A DNA stretch of 64,000 bases from Pseudomonas sp. SLFW (GCF_009905615.1 NZ_JAAAKW010000002.1:467854-531853), one strand, 5' to 3'. Counted from the stretch's first letter, positions 47,440-56,967 are shown. Translations and numbers: made by a program. Notes: generated by a model not told the origin, from the sequence alone.

Positions 47440-48356
47440 AAATCCGAAAAATCAAACGTGCGCTCCATCGCATAACACCCACTGGCCGTCAGGCGGTCAT
47501 CGGGGTTCCGTTCCTGTGGCTGTTCCTGTTCTTCGCGCTGCCGTTTCTGATCGTCATCAAGATCAGTTTCGCCGAAGCCGACGTCGCGATTCCGCCGTAC
47601 ACCGAGATATTCTCCTACGCCGAGCAGAAGCTCGACATCGTCCTCAACTTCGCCAACTACGCGTTGTTGACCGGTGACGACCTGTACATCTCGGCGTACC
47701 TCGGTTCGTTGAAGATGGCGTTCTTCAGCACCTTGCTGTGCCTGTTGATCGGCTATCCGATGGCCTACGGCATCTCCATCGCCCGCAAAGAAATGCAGAC
47801 GGTGCTGTTGCTGCTGATCATGATGCCGACCTGGACCGCAATCCTGATCCGCGTTTACGCGTGGATGGGCATTCTCAGCAATAACGGTTTGCTCAACGCG
47901 TTCCTGATGTGGCTGGGCGTGATCAGTGAGCCGTTGCAGATCCTCAACACCAACCTCGCTGTTTACATCGGCGTGGTCTATTCGTACCTGCCGTTCATGA
48001 TCCTGCCGCTGTACGCGAACCTGGTGAAGCACGACCAGAGCCTGCTGGAAGCCGCGTCGGACCTGGGTTCGAGCACCTTTAACAGCTTCTGGAAAATCAC
48101 CGTGCCGCTGTCCAAGAACGGCATCATCGCTGGCTGCATGCTGGTGTTCATCCCGGTGGTGGGCGAGTTCGTCATCCCGGAATTGCTGGGCGGTCCCGAG
48201 ACGCTGATGATCGGTAAAGTCCTGTGGCAAGAGTTCTTCAACAACCGCGACTGGCCGGTGGCGTCTTCGCTGGCGGTGGTGATGCTGTTGATCCTCATCG
48301 TGCCGATCATTCTGTTCAACCGTAGCCAGGCCAAAGAACTGGAGGGCAAGGCATGA
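47436..48356 (+). CDS. spuG: Polyamine ABC transporter permease SpuG
   Basis: The 306-residue PotH-type permease has about six membrane segments, the first at residues 22-42 (VPFLWLFLFFALPFLIVI), and the EAA-type loop LLEAASDLGSSTFNSFWKITVPLSKNG (about residues 202-228). A long frame starting 117 bases upstream is a shadow in spuF. Its stop overlaps spuH by 4 bases. Confidence 0.94.
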   Translation: MKIRKIKRALHRITPTGRQAVIGVPFLWLFLFFALPFLIVIKISFAEADVAIPPYTEIFSYAEQKLDIVLNFANYALLTGDDLYISAYLGSLKMAFFSTLLCLLIGYPMAYGISIARKEMQTVLLLLIMMPTWTAILIRVYAWMGILSNNGLLNAFLMWLGVISEPLQILNTNLAVYIGVVYSYLPFMILPLYANLVKHDQSLLEAASDLGSSTFNSFWKITVPLSKNGIIAGCMLVFIPVVGEFVIPELLGGPETLMIGKVLWQEFFNNRDWPVASSLAVVMLLILIVPIILFNRSQAKELEGKA

Positions 48357-49243
48357 GAGGCTTCCGATTCTCGAACCTGATGTTGGTACTGGGCCTGATT
48401 TTCATCTACGCGCCCATGGTCATCCTGGTGATCTATTCGTTCAACGCCTCGAAACTGGTGACGGTCTGGGGTGGCTGGTCGGTGAAGTGGTACGTCGGCT
48501 TGCTCGACAACACCCAACTGATGAGTGCCGTGATGCGCTCGCTGGAAATCGCCTGCTACACCTCGATTGCGGCGGTCGCCCTCGGCACCATGGCCGCGTT
48601 TGTGCTGACCCGCGTCACGCGTTTCAAGGGCCGCACGTTCTTCGGCGGCCTGGTAACGGCGCCCCTGGTGATGCCCGAAGTGATCACCGGTCTGTCGCTG
48701 TTGCTGCTGTTCGTGGCCATGGCGCAATTGATCGGCTGGCCGCAGGAACGCGGCATCGTGACCATCTGGATCGCCCACACGACGTTCTGTGCGGCCTACG
48801 TGGCGGTGGTGGTGTCGGCGCGTCTGCGTGAGCTGGACATGTCCATCGAAGAGGCGGCAATGGACCTCGGCGCGCGTCCGTGGAAGGTGTTCTTCCTGAT
48901 CACCATCCCGATGATCGCGCCGTCGCTGGCAGCGGGCGGCATGATGTCATTCGCTTTGTCGCTGGACGACCTGGTACTGGCGAGTTTCGTGTCCGGCCCC
49001 GGCTCCACGACGCTGCCGATGGAAGTGTTCTCGGCGGTGCGTCTGGGCGTGAAGCCTGAGATCAACGCCATTGCCAGTTTGATTCTGCTGGCCGTTTCGA
49101 TCGCGACGTTCATGGTGTGGTTCTTCAGCCGCCGCGCTGAAAACAACCGCAGAAAGGCCATTCAACAGGCCATCGAAGAAGCGGCAGCAGATGGCTGGAA
49201 ACAGCCGGATGTGCGTCGTGCGAAGGTGGTTGAGCAGATTTGA
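48353..49243 (+). CDS. spuH: Polyamine ABC transporter permease SpuH
   Basis: The 296-residue PotI-type permease has about six membrane segments (first at residues 9-26) and the loop IEEAAMDLGARPWKVFFLITIPMIAPSL (about residues 165-193). It pairs with SpuG to form the channel. It ends the spu operon; the REP doublet at 49296 follows rather than a T-tract terminator. Confidence 0.94.
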   Translation: MRGFRFSNLMLVLGLIFIYAPMVILVIYSFNASKLVTVWGGWSVKWYVGLLDNTQLMSAVMRSLEIACYTSIAAVALGTMAAFVLTRVTRFKGRTFFGGLVTAPLVMPEVITGLSLLLLFVAMAQLIGWPQERGIVTIWIAHTTFCAAYVAVVVSARLRELDMSIEEAAMDLGARPWKVFFLITIPMIAPSLAAGGMMSFALSLDDLVLASFVSGPGSTTLPMEVFSAVRLGVKPEINAIASLILLAVSIATFMVWFFSRRAENNRRKAIQQAIEEAAADGWKQPDVRRAKVVEQI

Positions 49244-49295
49244 TTGGAGCAATCAGGCATCGTTTTCTCGGTGCCTGATTGATGCGGCGATCATT

Positions 49296-49432
49296 CTGTA
49301 AGAGCGTGGCTTGTCCCGCGACCGGCTGCGCAGCAGTCGTGAATCCTTACGCACTGGCCGTGTCAGGTACACTGCGTGCACAGGGTTTACGACGGGTTCC
49401 CCGCCGATCGCGGGACAAGCCACGCTCCTACG
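49296..49432. repeat. REP doublet, TTGTCCCGCGACC type
   Basis: Arms GAGCGTGGCTTGTCCCGCGA (49302-49321) and TCGCGGGACAAGCCACGCTC (49409-49428) are perfect inverted copies around about 90 bases. It lies between the convergent spuH and acylase genes. The other copy is in the tau operon. Confidence 0.88.
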
Positions 49433-49436
49433 GTGA

Positions 49437-51836
49437 TCAGCTTTTAGGCACCAACCTCAACGTCTCTTTGCTATTTCCTGCCACATCTCTCTCACTGAAC
49501 CGCTCCGGCCTGTACTGGCCGTTGACGTAATCCTGCGCCTGATCCGCGTAGTGTTTGTCGAACAACACCCCGCTTTGTCCGACCGGGTTGATGCCTAGCG
49601 CATGCGCAGGGTCGGCGAAGTCGATCAGGCGGCGGGTCGATGGCCCATAGGTCACGGGCCATGGCGCGGGCGTGATGCTGGCCGACAGGTTGTTCGGCAC
49701 CTCGTGGGTGCCCGGCGCGGCGAACTTGCCGACGTTGAACAGCCTGTCCAGCGGCGGCTGGCGTCCCAGCGGGTGTTCGTGGGTCAGGGTGTGCGCCTTG
49801 CCCCACGTCCACTCATCCGGATTCAGGCCGTACAGCGATTTCAGGTGAGAAACCGTGGCATGCCAGGCCACCTTCACGGTGTTGTCGCGGCTCTCCGGCT
49901 CGTTGGAGTTTCGATTGTTCCACCAAGGCGAGTTCGCATCGGGGGCCAGCCTTGGCAGCGCCAGGTCGATCACCCGCGTCGACAGTAAAGTTGCGAACAT
50001 TCCGTCGCCCAATTCGTCGCGAAAGGTTTGATTGCTGAGGTCATAGACGAACTGATTGAACAGCGTGGCGCCCACTGAATCCACGGGATAATCGCCTTTC
50101 CAGGCCGCCAGGCGCTCGATCAAATCATGCTCTTCGGGATCGCTGATGACCCGACGCAACACGGGAACCAGTGGTGTGAGAATCTGCTGCGCGTAATCCG
50201 TCTTCGTGCCCAGTTGCAGCGCCTTGCTGTTGTCCAGGTTCCACTTCACCGAGGTGTCGCTCAGCTGTTTGTCCAGCTGACGGCCCCGTTCCGCGAGGTT
50301 GTAATAGCCCGGAATTTCCATGCCCGTTGGCGAGACGGGTTGAAAGTTGGCCGAGACGATATAGCCCCGAGCCGGGTTCTCTTCCTGGGGATTGGCGCTG
50401 AAGGGGTAGAAGCCGAGCTTGTCGGCCTGCTCGCCGCTGCCATCGAGGATAAAGGCCGGGTTCACGCCATTCGGGCGCACAGGCAACTGCGCCGCCGCCC
50501 ACCAGCCGATGTCCCCTTTGGCATTGGCGTAAACCACATTCAAGCCGGGCGACTGAATCTTTTCGGCAGCGCCGCGCATCTTGTTCAGCGTGTCGGCGCG
50601 ATTGGCTTCATAGAAGCCTTGCAAGATCGGGTTTTCGGATTCCAGGAAAGACCACCACATGGCGACCGGCGTGTCGGCATGGTCCTGGATGCCGCTGGCG
50701 CTCAGCACGTCATTGACGATCGGGCCATGGGGCGATTGGCGCTGCGTGAAGGTGATCGGCGACTCGCCTTTGACCTTGATCTGTTCGGGGCGCGAGGTCA
50801 TGTCTGCCCAGGCGCCGTGATACCAGACCTGATCGGGATTCTCCGGGTTCACCTTTTCCGCGATCAGGTCAACGTCGTCGTTCTGGAACATGGTCAGGCT
50901 CCAGCCGAAATCCATGTTGTGGCCCAGCAGAGCAAACGGGTTGAGCGCCTGAAAATGCCCGTAGAGCTCAAGACCCGGCGCCGACAGCTGCGCTTCATAC
51001 CAGACCGCAGGCACCGAGAACCGGATGTGCGGATCGCCCGCCAGCAAGGGTTTGCCGCTTTGGGTGCGACTGCCGGACACCGCCCATGCGTTACTGCCCT
51101 CGAACTGCGGCAGGCCTGCGTCCTCCAGCGCCTTCGCGCTCAGTTGCGCCAGATCGCTCAGGCCTTTCCAGTCCTTGCTGCTCAACGTCGGGGAGGGGTG
51201 CAAGGCGCCTTGAGGTTGCCAGTCCAGATCAAAGACTTTCAGATAATCCGGCCCCAGTTGATCGCGCACGTACGTCAGCAACGGCTCGGTGCGAAAGGCA
51301 GCGGCAAAACTGTAGGCCAGGTAACCGCCGATGCTCAGGGTGTCTTCAGCGGTGAACGGCCGCTTCTCGATGCCCAGCACGTCGAACTCGATGGGTTTGG
51401 GGTGGGTCGCCTGAAACTGGTTCACGCCGTCGAGGTAGGCTTGCAAGGCTTTCCAGGCGGGGGTGTTCTTGTCCTGCCGAGCAACGTAGGCGTCAGCGTG
51501 GTCGCGGATTCGCAGGCTGCGAAACAGTTTGTCGGTGTTCACCAGCTTGGGGCCAAGCACTTCGGCGAGCTCGCCACGGGCCAGCCGACGCAGGATTTCC
51601 ATCTGGAACAGCCGGTCTTGCGCGTGGACGTATCCCAGCGTGCGATACAGATCGTCCTGATTTTCGGCCTTGATGTGCGGCACGCCGCGCTCGTCGTAGC
51701 GCACGCTGACCGGCGCATGAAGCTGCGCCAGAGCCACCTCGCCATCGCGCACAGGCTGCTTGCTGTGGACATACCAGATTCCACCGCCTGTGATCAGAAC
51801 GATCACGATGGCGATCACGGAAAGGCTGCGTTTCAT
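49437..51836 (-). CDS. hacB: Penicillin-acylase-family protein, HacB-like AHL acylase
   Basis: The 799-residue Ntn-hydrolase precursor has an N-terminal signal or anchor (MKRSLSVIAIVIVLITGGGIWYV). The self-cleavage point is before the catalytic Ser248 in FEGSNAWAVSG, which starts the large chain; the small chain is upstream (about residues 30-230). The beta-subunit motifs AGDPHIRFSVPAVWYEAQL and QRQSPHGPIV are present. In P. aeruginosa the gene after spuH is the homoserine-lactone acylase HacB, so position supports this name over PvdQ or QuiP. Substrate is not proved. Confidence 0.88.
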   Translation of the reverse strand: MKRSLSVIAIVIVLITGGGIWYVHSKQPVRDGEVALAQLHAPVSVRYDERGVPHIKAENQDDLYRTLGYVHAQDRLFQMEILRRLARGELAEVLGPKLVNTDKLFRSLRIRDHADAYVARQDKNTPAWKALQAYLDGVNQFQATHPKPIEFDVLGIEKRPFTAEDTLSIGGYLAYSFAAAFRTEPLLTYVRDQLGPDYLKVFDLDWQPQGALHPSPTLSSKDWKGLSDLAQLSAKALEDAGLPQFEGSNAWAVSGSRTQSGKPLLAGDPHIRFSVPAVWYEAQLSAPGLELYGHFQALNPFALLGHNMDFGWSLTMFQNDDVDLIAEKVNPENPDQVWYHGAWADMTSRPEQIKVKGESPITFTQRQSPHGPIVNDVLSASGIQDHADTPVAMWWSFLESENPILQGFYEANRADTLNKMRGAAEKIQSPGLNVVYANAKGDIGWWAAAQLPVRPNGVNPAFILDGSGEQADKLGFYPFSANPQEENPARGYIVSANFQPVSPTGMEIPGYYNLAERGRQLDKQLSDTSVKWNLDNSKALQLGTKTDYAQQILTPLVPVLRRVISDPEEHDLIERLAAWKGDYPVDSVGATLFNQFVYDLSNQTFRDELGDGMFATLLSTRVIDLALPRLAPDANSPWWNNRNSNEPESRDNTVKVAWHATVSHLKSLYGLNPDEWTWGKAHTLTHEHPLGRQPPLDRLFNVGKFAAPGTHEVPNNLSASITPAPWPVTYGPSTRRLIDFADPAHALGINPVGQSGVLFDKHYADQAQDYVNGQYRPERFSERDVAGNSKETLRLVPKS

Positions 51837-51968
51837 CCGAAGGCTCGAAAAAACAGAGAGAAGCGGGGAAGGCTACAGATTTGTCGCGGGGCTGTGTAGC
51901 GGTGTTGCAACGGAGCGAGGGCGCCGGATGGAGTAAGCTCCTCCCCAACTCAGCAAGAGCCTTGAACC

Positions 51969-52883
51969 ATGCGAATTCAAACCTGCGCGCTGACACTGTT
52001 GCTCGCCCTGGCCTGCGCCCCTGTCTTCGCTTTCAGCGGCCCGAAACCCGGAGACGTCGTTGAGGTCAGCCTCGATCAACTGCACCCGACCCAAGCGGTG
52101 ATCGGATTCGATCAGGTGTATTACCAGCTCGAACGTTTCGCCAAGGATCGCCAAAAGCTGTTCGACGAAATCTGCGAAAGCAACGGTCAGCACGAGGCCA
52201 AGGCGATCAACGCAAGCGCTGACCCGCTGAACCCCGAGAGCTATACCTGCAAAGACGAGCCCAACGCCCACCCTTCGAACATGAAAACCGTGGTGGTCGG
52301 CCCCGACGGGCGTTTTTATCTCACGGACGGTCACCACACGTTCAGCACACTGTGGGAGCAGCCTGGCGCGGGGCCGCAGATGAAGATGAAGGTGCGCATC
52401 ACCGATGTGTTCAGCGACAGCCCTGACATGGCCGCTTTTTGGACGCGCATGCAGAAAGCGCACAAGGTTTGGCTCAAGGACGGCAACGGCCAGTCGATTT
52501 CCCCTGATCAACTGCCAGAACACCTCGGGTTGCAAGCGATGCACAACGACGTCCTGCGCAGCCTCGTCTATTTCGTGCGCGGCGCGGCGTACGACAAACC
52601 CAAGTCAGGCGGCGTCTCATCGGAGTTTCTGGAGTTTTATTGGGCAGACTGGCTGCGCCATCGTCTGGTCCTGGCGGATTACAACCTTAGTGAACGCAGC
52701 GGCTACCATCGAGCGTTGCAGGCGGCGAGCGAGTTAATGGTCAAGCCGCCCTTGAGCAAACCGATTGGCGAGGGCATGACAGCCAAGCAGTTGGGCGGCT
52801 TCAAGTCGGTCAAACGCAAGGTGCTGACCAAAACCGCGGATGAAAAGCTGCCGTACGTGATCGATTACAAGGCTGGTCACTGA
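51969..52883 (+). CDS. Exported ParB-like domain protein
   Basis: The 304-residue product has a signal peptide (MRIQTCALTLLLALACAPVFA) and a ParB/Srx-like domain: VVEVSLDQLHPTQAVIGFDQV at residues 28-48 and the key motif FYLTDGHHTFSTLWE (about residue 118), the counterpart of the ParB DGHHR strand. This fits the ParBc_2 putative nuclease family. An exported ParB-type domain is odd, since ParB folds normally bind CTP or DNA in the cytoplasm. Function is unknown. It starts 132 bases from the divergent acylase gene. Confidence 0.85.
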   Translation: MRIQTCALTLLLALACAPVFAFSGPKPGDVVEVSLDQLHPTQAVIGFDQVYYQLERFAKDRQKLFDEICESNGQHEAKAINASADPLNPESYTCKDEPNAHPSNMKTVVVGPDGRFYLTDGHHTFSTLWEQPGAGPQMKMKVRITDVFSDSPDMAAFWTRMQKAHKVWLKDGNGQSISPDQLPEHLGLQAMHNDVLRSLVYFVRGAAYDKPKSGGVSSEFLEFYWADWLRHRLVLADYNLSERSGYHRALQAASELMVKPPLSKPIGEGMTAKQLGGFKSVKRKVLTKTADEKLPYVIDYKAGH

Positions 52884-52935
52884 TTTCAGAGCGGATGCAT
52901 GACCACTGTGGGATCAATGTGCGGCTAAAGCAGGT

Positions 52936-53523
52936 TCAGTCAGAAGACGCCCAAGGGCAATAACACCCCACCGCCATGGTGTGCATGGCATTCACCGGTC
53001 GATCTGCCTTGAGCGCCTGAAGGATCGGCTCGATGAAACTGTTCTGCGCATTGCAGACCAGCCCTTCGCTGTACGGCCCGAAATACGCAAGGTTGCCCTG
53101 CCGGTCCCAAATCGCCACAGCCGGACTGGACGTGATTCGTTCAGCCCCCGGCAAATCATTCAAAGGTTTGATCGCGCTCAGCGTCGAGGGCAAGGTTCCG
53201 TGGGTACCTGGCTTCTGCACGGCATAGAAATCCACGCCGCCTTCGCCGGAGAAGCGCTCGACCAATTCGCTCAGATGTTCTTGATTACCCACGTTGCAGG
53301 GGCAGGCCGGGTCCCAGAAATGCACGACCCGAATACGCCCCGGCCCTGCAATCGCCGCAGGCAGGCTAAGCTTGTCTCCTGCGAACAGTGCCGTTTGATC
53401 ACTGAACGCTCGGACGTATCGACCCTCAAACCAGCTGTAGCCCAGCCACAAGGCTGCCACACAGCCCAAGGCGATCAGCGCGAGGAACAGCGTGCGGCGA
53501 CGAACGAGCGGATGAGCAGTCAT
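52936..53523 (-). CDS. Membrane-anchored thioredoxin-like protein (DUF6436 type)
   Basis: The 195-residue product has an N-terminal membrane anchor (about residues 12-29, FLALIALGCVAALWLGYSW) and a thioredoxin-like fold on the periplasmic side, with the redox-like motif FWDPACPCNVGNQEHL (Cys-Pro-Cys) and the cis-Pro region SSPAVAIWDRQGNLAYFGPY. A CPC in place of CxxC is unusual for a disulfide oxidoreductase. The family name is from memory. I start at 53523 (MTAHPLVRRRTLFL), since the ATG at 53589 adds a basic segment; neither has a good ribosome site. Confidence 0.7.
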   Translation of the reverse strand: MTAHPLVRRRTLFLALIALGCVAALWLGYSWFEGRYVRAFSDQTALFAGDKLSLPAAIAGPGRIRVVHFWDPACPCNVGNQEHLSELVERFSGEGGVDFYAVQKPGTHGTLPSTLSAIKPLNDLPGAERITSSPAVAIWDRQGNLAYFGPYSEGLVCNAQNSFIEPILQALKADRPVNAMHTMAVGCYCPWASSD

Positions 53524-53628
53524 GAGGTGGCTTCGATGTGGGTGACGTAGCTTGCCACGCCTGTGAGGACGGAAGAAACTCGCAGGCATGCGTCACTGTG
53601 AATTCCTATTGCCTGATGTGGATTGCCG

Positions 53629-54570
53629 ATGCCCAACACGTTCGACCCCGATCACCTGCGCGCTGGCCTGCAACCGTTGAGCGCAAAGCTGGCGCTCACG
53701 GAAGAGGAGCTTGCCTACCAGCGCTTCTACAGCCTGGTAGGGCTGGGGCGTGACGGCTTGGTCAACAGCCGTCTCGGACGTTTCGAGATCGGCGGTTACG
53801 AGATCGTCACCCAGCTCTGGACCCCCGAGTCTCCCGTGGCAACGCTGGTGCTGGTGCACGGTTTCTACGACCACATGGGCCTGTATCGACACGTTATTGA
53901 ATGGGCGCTGGAGCTTGGCTTTGCGGTGATTTCCTGCGATTTGCCGGGCCATGGGTTGTCCAGTGGGACACGGGCAAGCATTACCGATTTTTCGGAATAT
54001 CAGGTGGTGCTCGACCGGTTGTTCGTCGAGGCTGAAATCCTGCAACTGCCCAAGCCGTGGCACCTGTGCGGACAGAGTACGGGCGGGGCCATCGTCATCG
54101 ACCATTTGCTCAATCATGGCGACGACAGCCCGATTCAGGGGCAGTCGATTCTGCTGGCGCCGCTGGTGCGTCCTCGCGGCTGGACCTGGTCCAAGGTCAG
54201 CTATTACCTGCTGCGGGCGTTCGTCAAAGGCATCGACCGGCGTTTCAGCGAGAACTCCAATGCCCCTGCATTTTTGCCCTTTCTGATGGCCGATCCCTTG
54301 CAGCCTCGACGCTTGCCAACAGTATGGGTGGGAGCATTGGCCAAGTGGATCGAACGCATCGAAAACGCCCCCCGCAGCAACCGCAGCCCATTGATCGTTC
54401 AGGGCGAGTCCGACATGACCGTGGACTGGAGCCACAACCTAGCGGTGCTCAACGACAAGTTCGACCACCCGCAAATCTTCATGCTGCACGAAGCACGACA
54501 CCACCTGGCCAATGAGCTGCCGGAATTGAGAGCACAGTTTTTCGGGTTTTTGACGCAGCGGATGGAGTGA
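53629..54570 (+). CDS. Alpha/beta hydrolase, lysophospholipase-like
   Basis: The 313-residue cytoplasmic enzyme has the oxyanion motif VLVHGFYDHMG (about residues 77-87), the Asp-Gly-like CDLPGHGLSSG, the nucleophile Ser in HLCGQSTGGA (GxSxG, about residue 150) and the terminal His in EARHHLANE. This resembles monoacylglycerol lipase/lysophospholipase PldB-type enzymes. The substrate is unknown. I start at 53629 (ATG) rather than a TTG two codons upstream. Confidence 0.85.
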   Translation: MPNTFDPDHLRAGLQPLSAKLALTEEELAYQRFYSLVGLGRDGLVNSRLGRFEIGGYEIVTQLWTPESPVATLVLVHGFYDHMGLYRHVIEWALELGFAVISCDLPGHGLSSGTRASITDFSEYQVVLDRLFVEAEILQLPKPWHLCGQSTGGAIVIDHLLNHGDDSPIQGQSILLAPLVRPRGWTWSKVSYYLLRAFVKGIDRRFSENSNAPAFLPFLMADPLQPRRLPTVWVGALAKWIERIENAPRSNRSPLIVQGESDMTVDWSHNLAVLNDKFDHPQIFMLHEARHHLANELPELRAQFFGFLTQRME

Positions 54571-54592
54571 GGAAGAGGGCCGCGACCCGCGG

Positions 54593-55333
54593 TCAATTCA
54601 CGTTTTGCCCAACCGCCAACCCTGCACGAATCGCCGCCAGCGCTGCCTGGTAGTAAGCCTTGCCCTCGTTCGATTCCGCGAAGGTCGAGAACTCGTCCAG
54701 TTCATCGTCAGACAGGTCGCGGTACACGTACAGCAGGGTGTTGCTCATGTCGTTGGCGATTTGCGCCATGAGCCGCTGGCGTTGGCCTTCGAGCATGCCT
54801 TGTGTCGAGCCGCCGCCCATCAAGCCCGGAATCATCGAACTCAGGCTATCAGCGGCCACGCCCGCAATCGCCAGACTCACTTCCGCGCCCGCTTCCTTGG
54901 CGGGGAGGGCGCTGGACAAGTGGCCGATGATCAGCATGCGGTTATCGCTGGCCTGCATCTTCGGCAGGCCCTGAGCGTTCTTGGCGAGTTGATCAGGGCG
55001 GGTGGCGGTCAACTCGGCGTTGACGATCTTGCGACCCAACGGCGACTGAAAAAACTGCAACGCGGGGTTCGGGTCCTGCAAGGTCTGGCGCAGTTTCTGC
55101 TCGGCACGCTGGTCCATGGCCTGTGGCGCGAACCGTTGGTTGCTATTGCTGACAAGGGCGTCGTACACCGCAGGCGGCAGGCTGTTTTTGTAGCGCTGTT
55201 GTGCGGCTTTCAGGGCGTCGCTGAAATGCGCGCGCTGTTCCGGCCAGCCGGCGACCTTGTACAGCTGGTCGTGGCCGTCTGCCCAAACGGGCATGGTGCT
55301 GAACATCAACAGCAGGAAAAACAGACGGCGCAT
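54593..55333 (-). CDS. Exported DUF2059-type protein
   Basis: The 246-residue product has a signal peptide (MRRLFFLLLMFSTMPVWA) and an all-helical body with Gln-rich segments; a C-terminal motif DELDEFSTFAESNEGKAYYQA (about residues 205-225) is typical of DUF2059 (F..S..G..). Function is unknown. GGAG lies before the start at 55333, and a GTG/ATG extension upstream is rejected as it delays the signal peptide. Confidence 0.8.
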   Translation of the reverse strand: MRRLFFLLLMFSTMPVWADGHDQLYKVAGWPEQRAHFSDALKAAQQRYKNSLPPAVYDALVSNSNQRFAPQAMDQRAEQKLRQTLQDPNPALQFFQSPLGRKIVNAELTATRPDQLAKNAQGLPKMQASDNRMLIIGHLSSALPAKEAGAEVSLAIAGVAADSLSSMIPGLMGGGSTQGMLEGQRQRLMAQIANDMSNTLLYVYRDLSDDELDEFSTFAESNEGKAYYQAALAAIRAGLAVGQNVN

Positions 55334-55529
55334 TAGAGACTCCTGTCGGCAGGCCGCTATTCTCGGCGGGGCGGCGGGGATTTGTCGAGTTAACAAGTTG
55401 CCAGACCCCAAGAAAATCCGTGGGTTCGGCGATCTTTCGGATAAAGCGGATGCAGGTTTTTACCGCCCTGAAAATATTCTGTGGCTGGCAGACCGCGGGC
55501 TCTGTTGGATTGTTCGGCGTGTGGATACT

Positions 55530-56171
55530 ATGCGCGGCATGCACATATCCCCTGATGATCCCCTGCTGATGAAAATCGTCGATGACCTGGCCGAACATGG
55601 CTGGTCGCAGCAGGACGTCTTTTTGCCCGAAGCGCTGACCCGCGAGCTGGCGCTTGAGTGCCGCAAACGCGCGGCCGAAGGCGAGCTGGCTCCGGCGGCG
55701 GTGGGGCGTGGTCCTGCACAGGAGGTTCGAGAGGGGATTCGCGGCGATCACATTCAGTGGCTGGAAGCGGGGCAGGCCGAACCGTGCGACCGGTATCTGG
55801 AAGTGATGGATCAGTTGCGCCTGGCGCTCAATCGCGGTTTGTTCCTGGGGCTGGAGGATTTCGAGAGCCATTTCGCTTTTTACCCGCCGGGCGCGTTTTA
55901 TCGCAGGCACGTCGACCGCTTTCGGGACGACGACAAGCGCATGGTCTCGGCGGTGATTTACCTGAACGACCCTTCCTGGCAGCCCGAAGATGGCGGCCAG
56001 CTGCGCATGTTCTTGAAGGATGGCAACGAGCGGGATGTCCAGCCTGCGGGCGGCTCGTTGGTGTTGTTTCTGTCAGGCGACATGCCCCACGAAGTCCTGC
56101 CCGCCCGGCGTGATCGACTGTCGCTGACCGGCTGGTTCCGGCGCCGGGGCAATGAGCCTTTTGAGCTGTAG
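55530..56171 (+). CDS. 2OG-Fe(II) oxygenase (prolyl-hydroxylase type)
   Basis: The 213-residue cytoplasmic protein has the double-stranded beta-helix pattern of SM-20/PHD-like dioxygenases. The first iron ligands are His and Asp in FYRRHVDRF, and the distal His and 2-oxoglutarate-binding Arg are in MPHEVLPARRDRLSLTGWFRRR. The start could be ATG 55530 or, three codons on, ATG 55539 (MHISPDDPLL). Substrate unknown; bacterial relatives hydroxylate proline in EF-Tu or other proteins. A longer frame upstream lacks a ribosome site and resembles nothing known. Confidence 0.85.
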   Translation: MRGMHISPDDPLLMKIVDDLAEHGWSQQDVFLPEALTRELALECRKRAAEGELAPAAVGRGPAQEVREGIRGDHIQWLEAGQAEPCDRYLEVMDQLRLALNRGLFLGLEDFESHFAFYPPGAFYRRHVDRFRDDDKRMVSAVIYLNDPSWQPEDGGQLRMFLKDGNERDVQPAGGSLVLFLSGDMPHEVLPARRDRLSLTGWFRRRGNEPFEL

Positions 56172-56394
56172 GGCGTCCTGCTCAGTGATGGATAAACACG
56201 CTCCTACAGGGGGCGTGCTGCATGCTTGTCCAAAATGAAATCTTCTACACACAGCCACTCTCCCCGCGCCCTCTGCCGCTGTTCGGACTAAGGTAAACGC
56301 CGTGCCAGAGCGTTTGTCCGCAGACCTTGAACCGAGTCCCGGCTGACAGGTCCGACGTTGAGCGCTTTATAAAAAGTAGAAACGGGAGAGCTTC

Positions 56395-56832
56395 ATGAAA
56401 ACCTTATTCGCAAGAACTGCCCTCGCAGGCCTGCTGCTGGGCTCGACATTCATGGTTCAGGCGGCCGACGTGCCACGCACTCCTTCGCCGGCCGGGGCTG
56501 AGGTTTACATCATCTCGCCCAAGGACGGCGCCGTGGTCAACGGTACGTTCAAAGTCCAGTTTGGTCTGAAGGGCATGGGCGTAGCGCCAGCGGGCGTTGA
56601 CGTACCGGAGACCGGGCACCATCACCTGCTGATCGACGTGAAAGACCAGCCCGACATGAATGCGCCGCTGCCGACCACCGACAACATCCGCCACTTCGGC
56701 AAAGGCCAGACCGAAACCGAACTGAACCTCACGCCGGGTCAGCACACCTTGCAATTGTTGGTCGGTGACAAAAACCACGTGCCGGTCAGTCCGGTGGTTG
56801 AGTCGCAGAAGATCACGATTACTGTGAAATAA
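56395..56832 (+). CDS. Exported DUF4399 protein
   Basis: The 145-residue product has a signal peptide (MKTLFARTALAGLLLGSTFMVQA) and one beta-sandwich domain (YIISPKDGAVVNGTFKVQFGLKGMGVAPAG, GHHHLLIDV ... PLPTTDNIRHFGKGQTE). The His cluster could bind metal. GGGAGAG precedes the ATG. Function is unknown. Confidence 0.88.
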   Translation: MKTLFARTALAGLLLGSTFMVQAADVPRTPSPAGAEVYIISPKDGAVVNGTFKVQFGLKGMGVAPAGVDVPETGHHHLLIDVKDQPDMNAPLPTTDNIRHFGKGQTETELNLTPGQHTLQLLVGDKNHVPVSPVVESQKITITVK

Positions 56833-56845
56833 CCCCGTACCCCTG

Positions 56846-56934
56846 TAGGAGTGCGCTTGCTCGCGAAAGCGTTCTGTCATCCCCATTAATGTTGCCTGAC
56901 ATACCGCTATCGCGAGCAAGCTCACTCCTACCTG
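56846..56934. repeat. REP doublet, CTTGCTCGCGA type
   Basis: Arms TGTAGGAGTGCGCTTGCTCG (56844-56863) and CGCGAGCAAGCTCACTCCTAC (56911-56931) face each other after the DUF4399 gene. Confidence 0.83.
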
Positions 56935-56967
56935 TCAGTGGTGCCTCTACAGGTCCGATTGGCAGGC

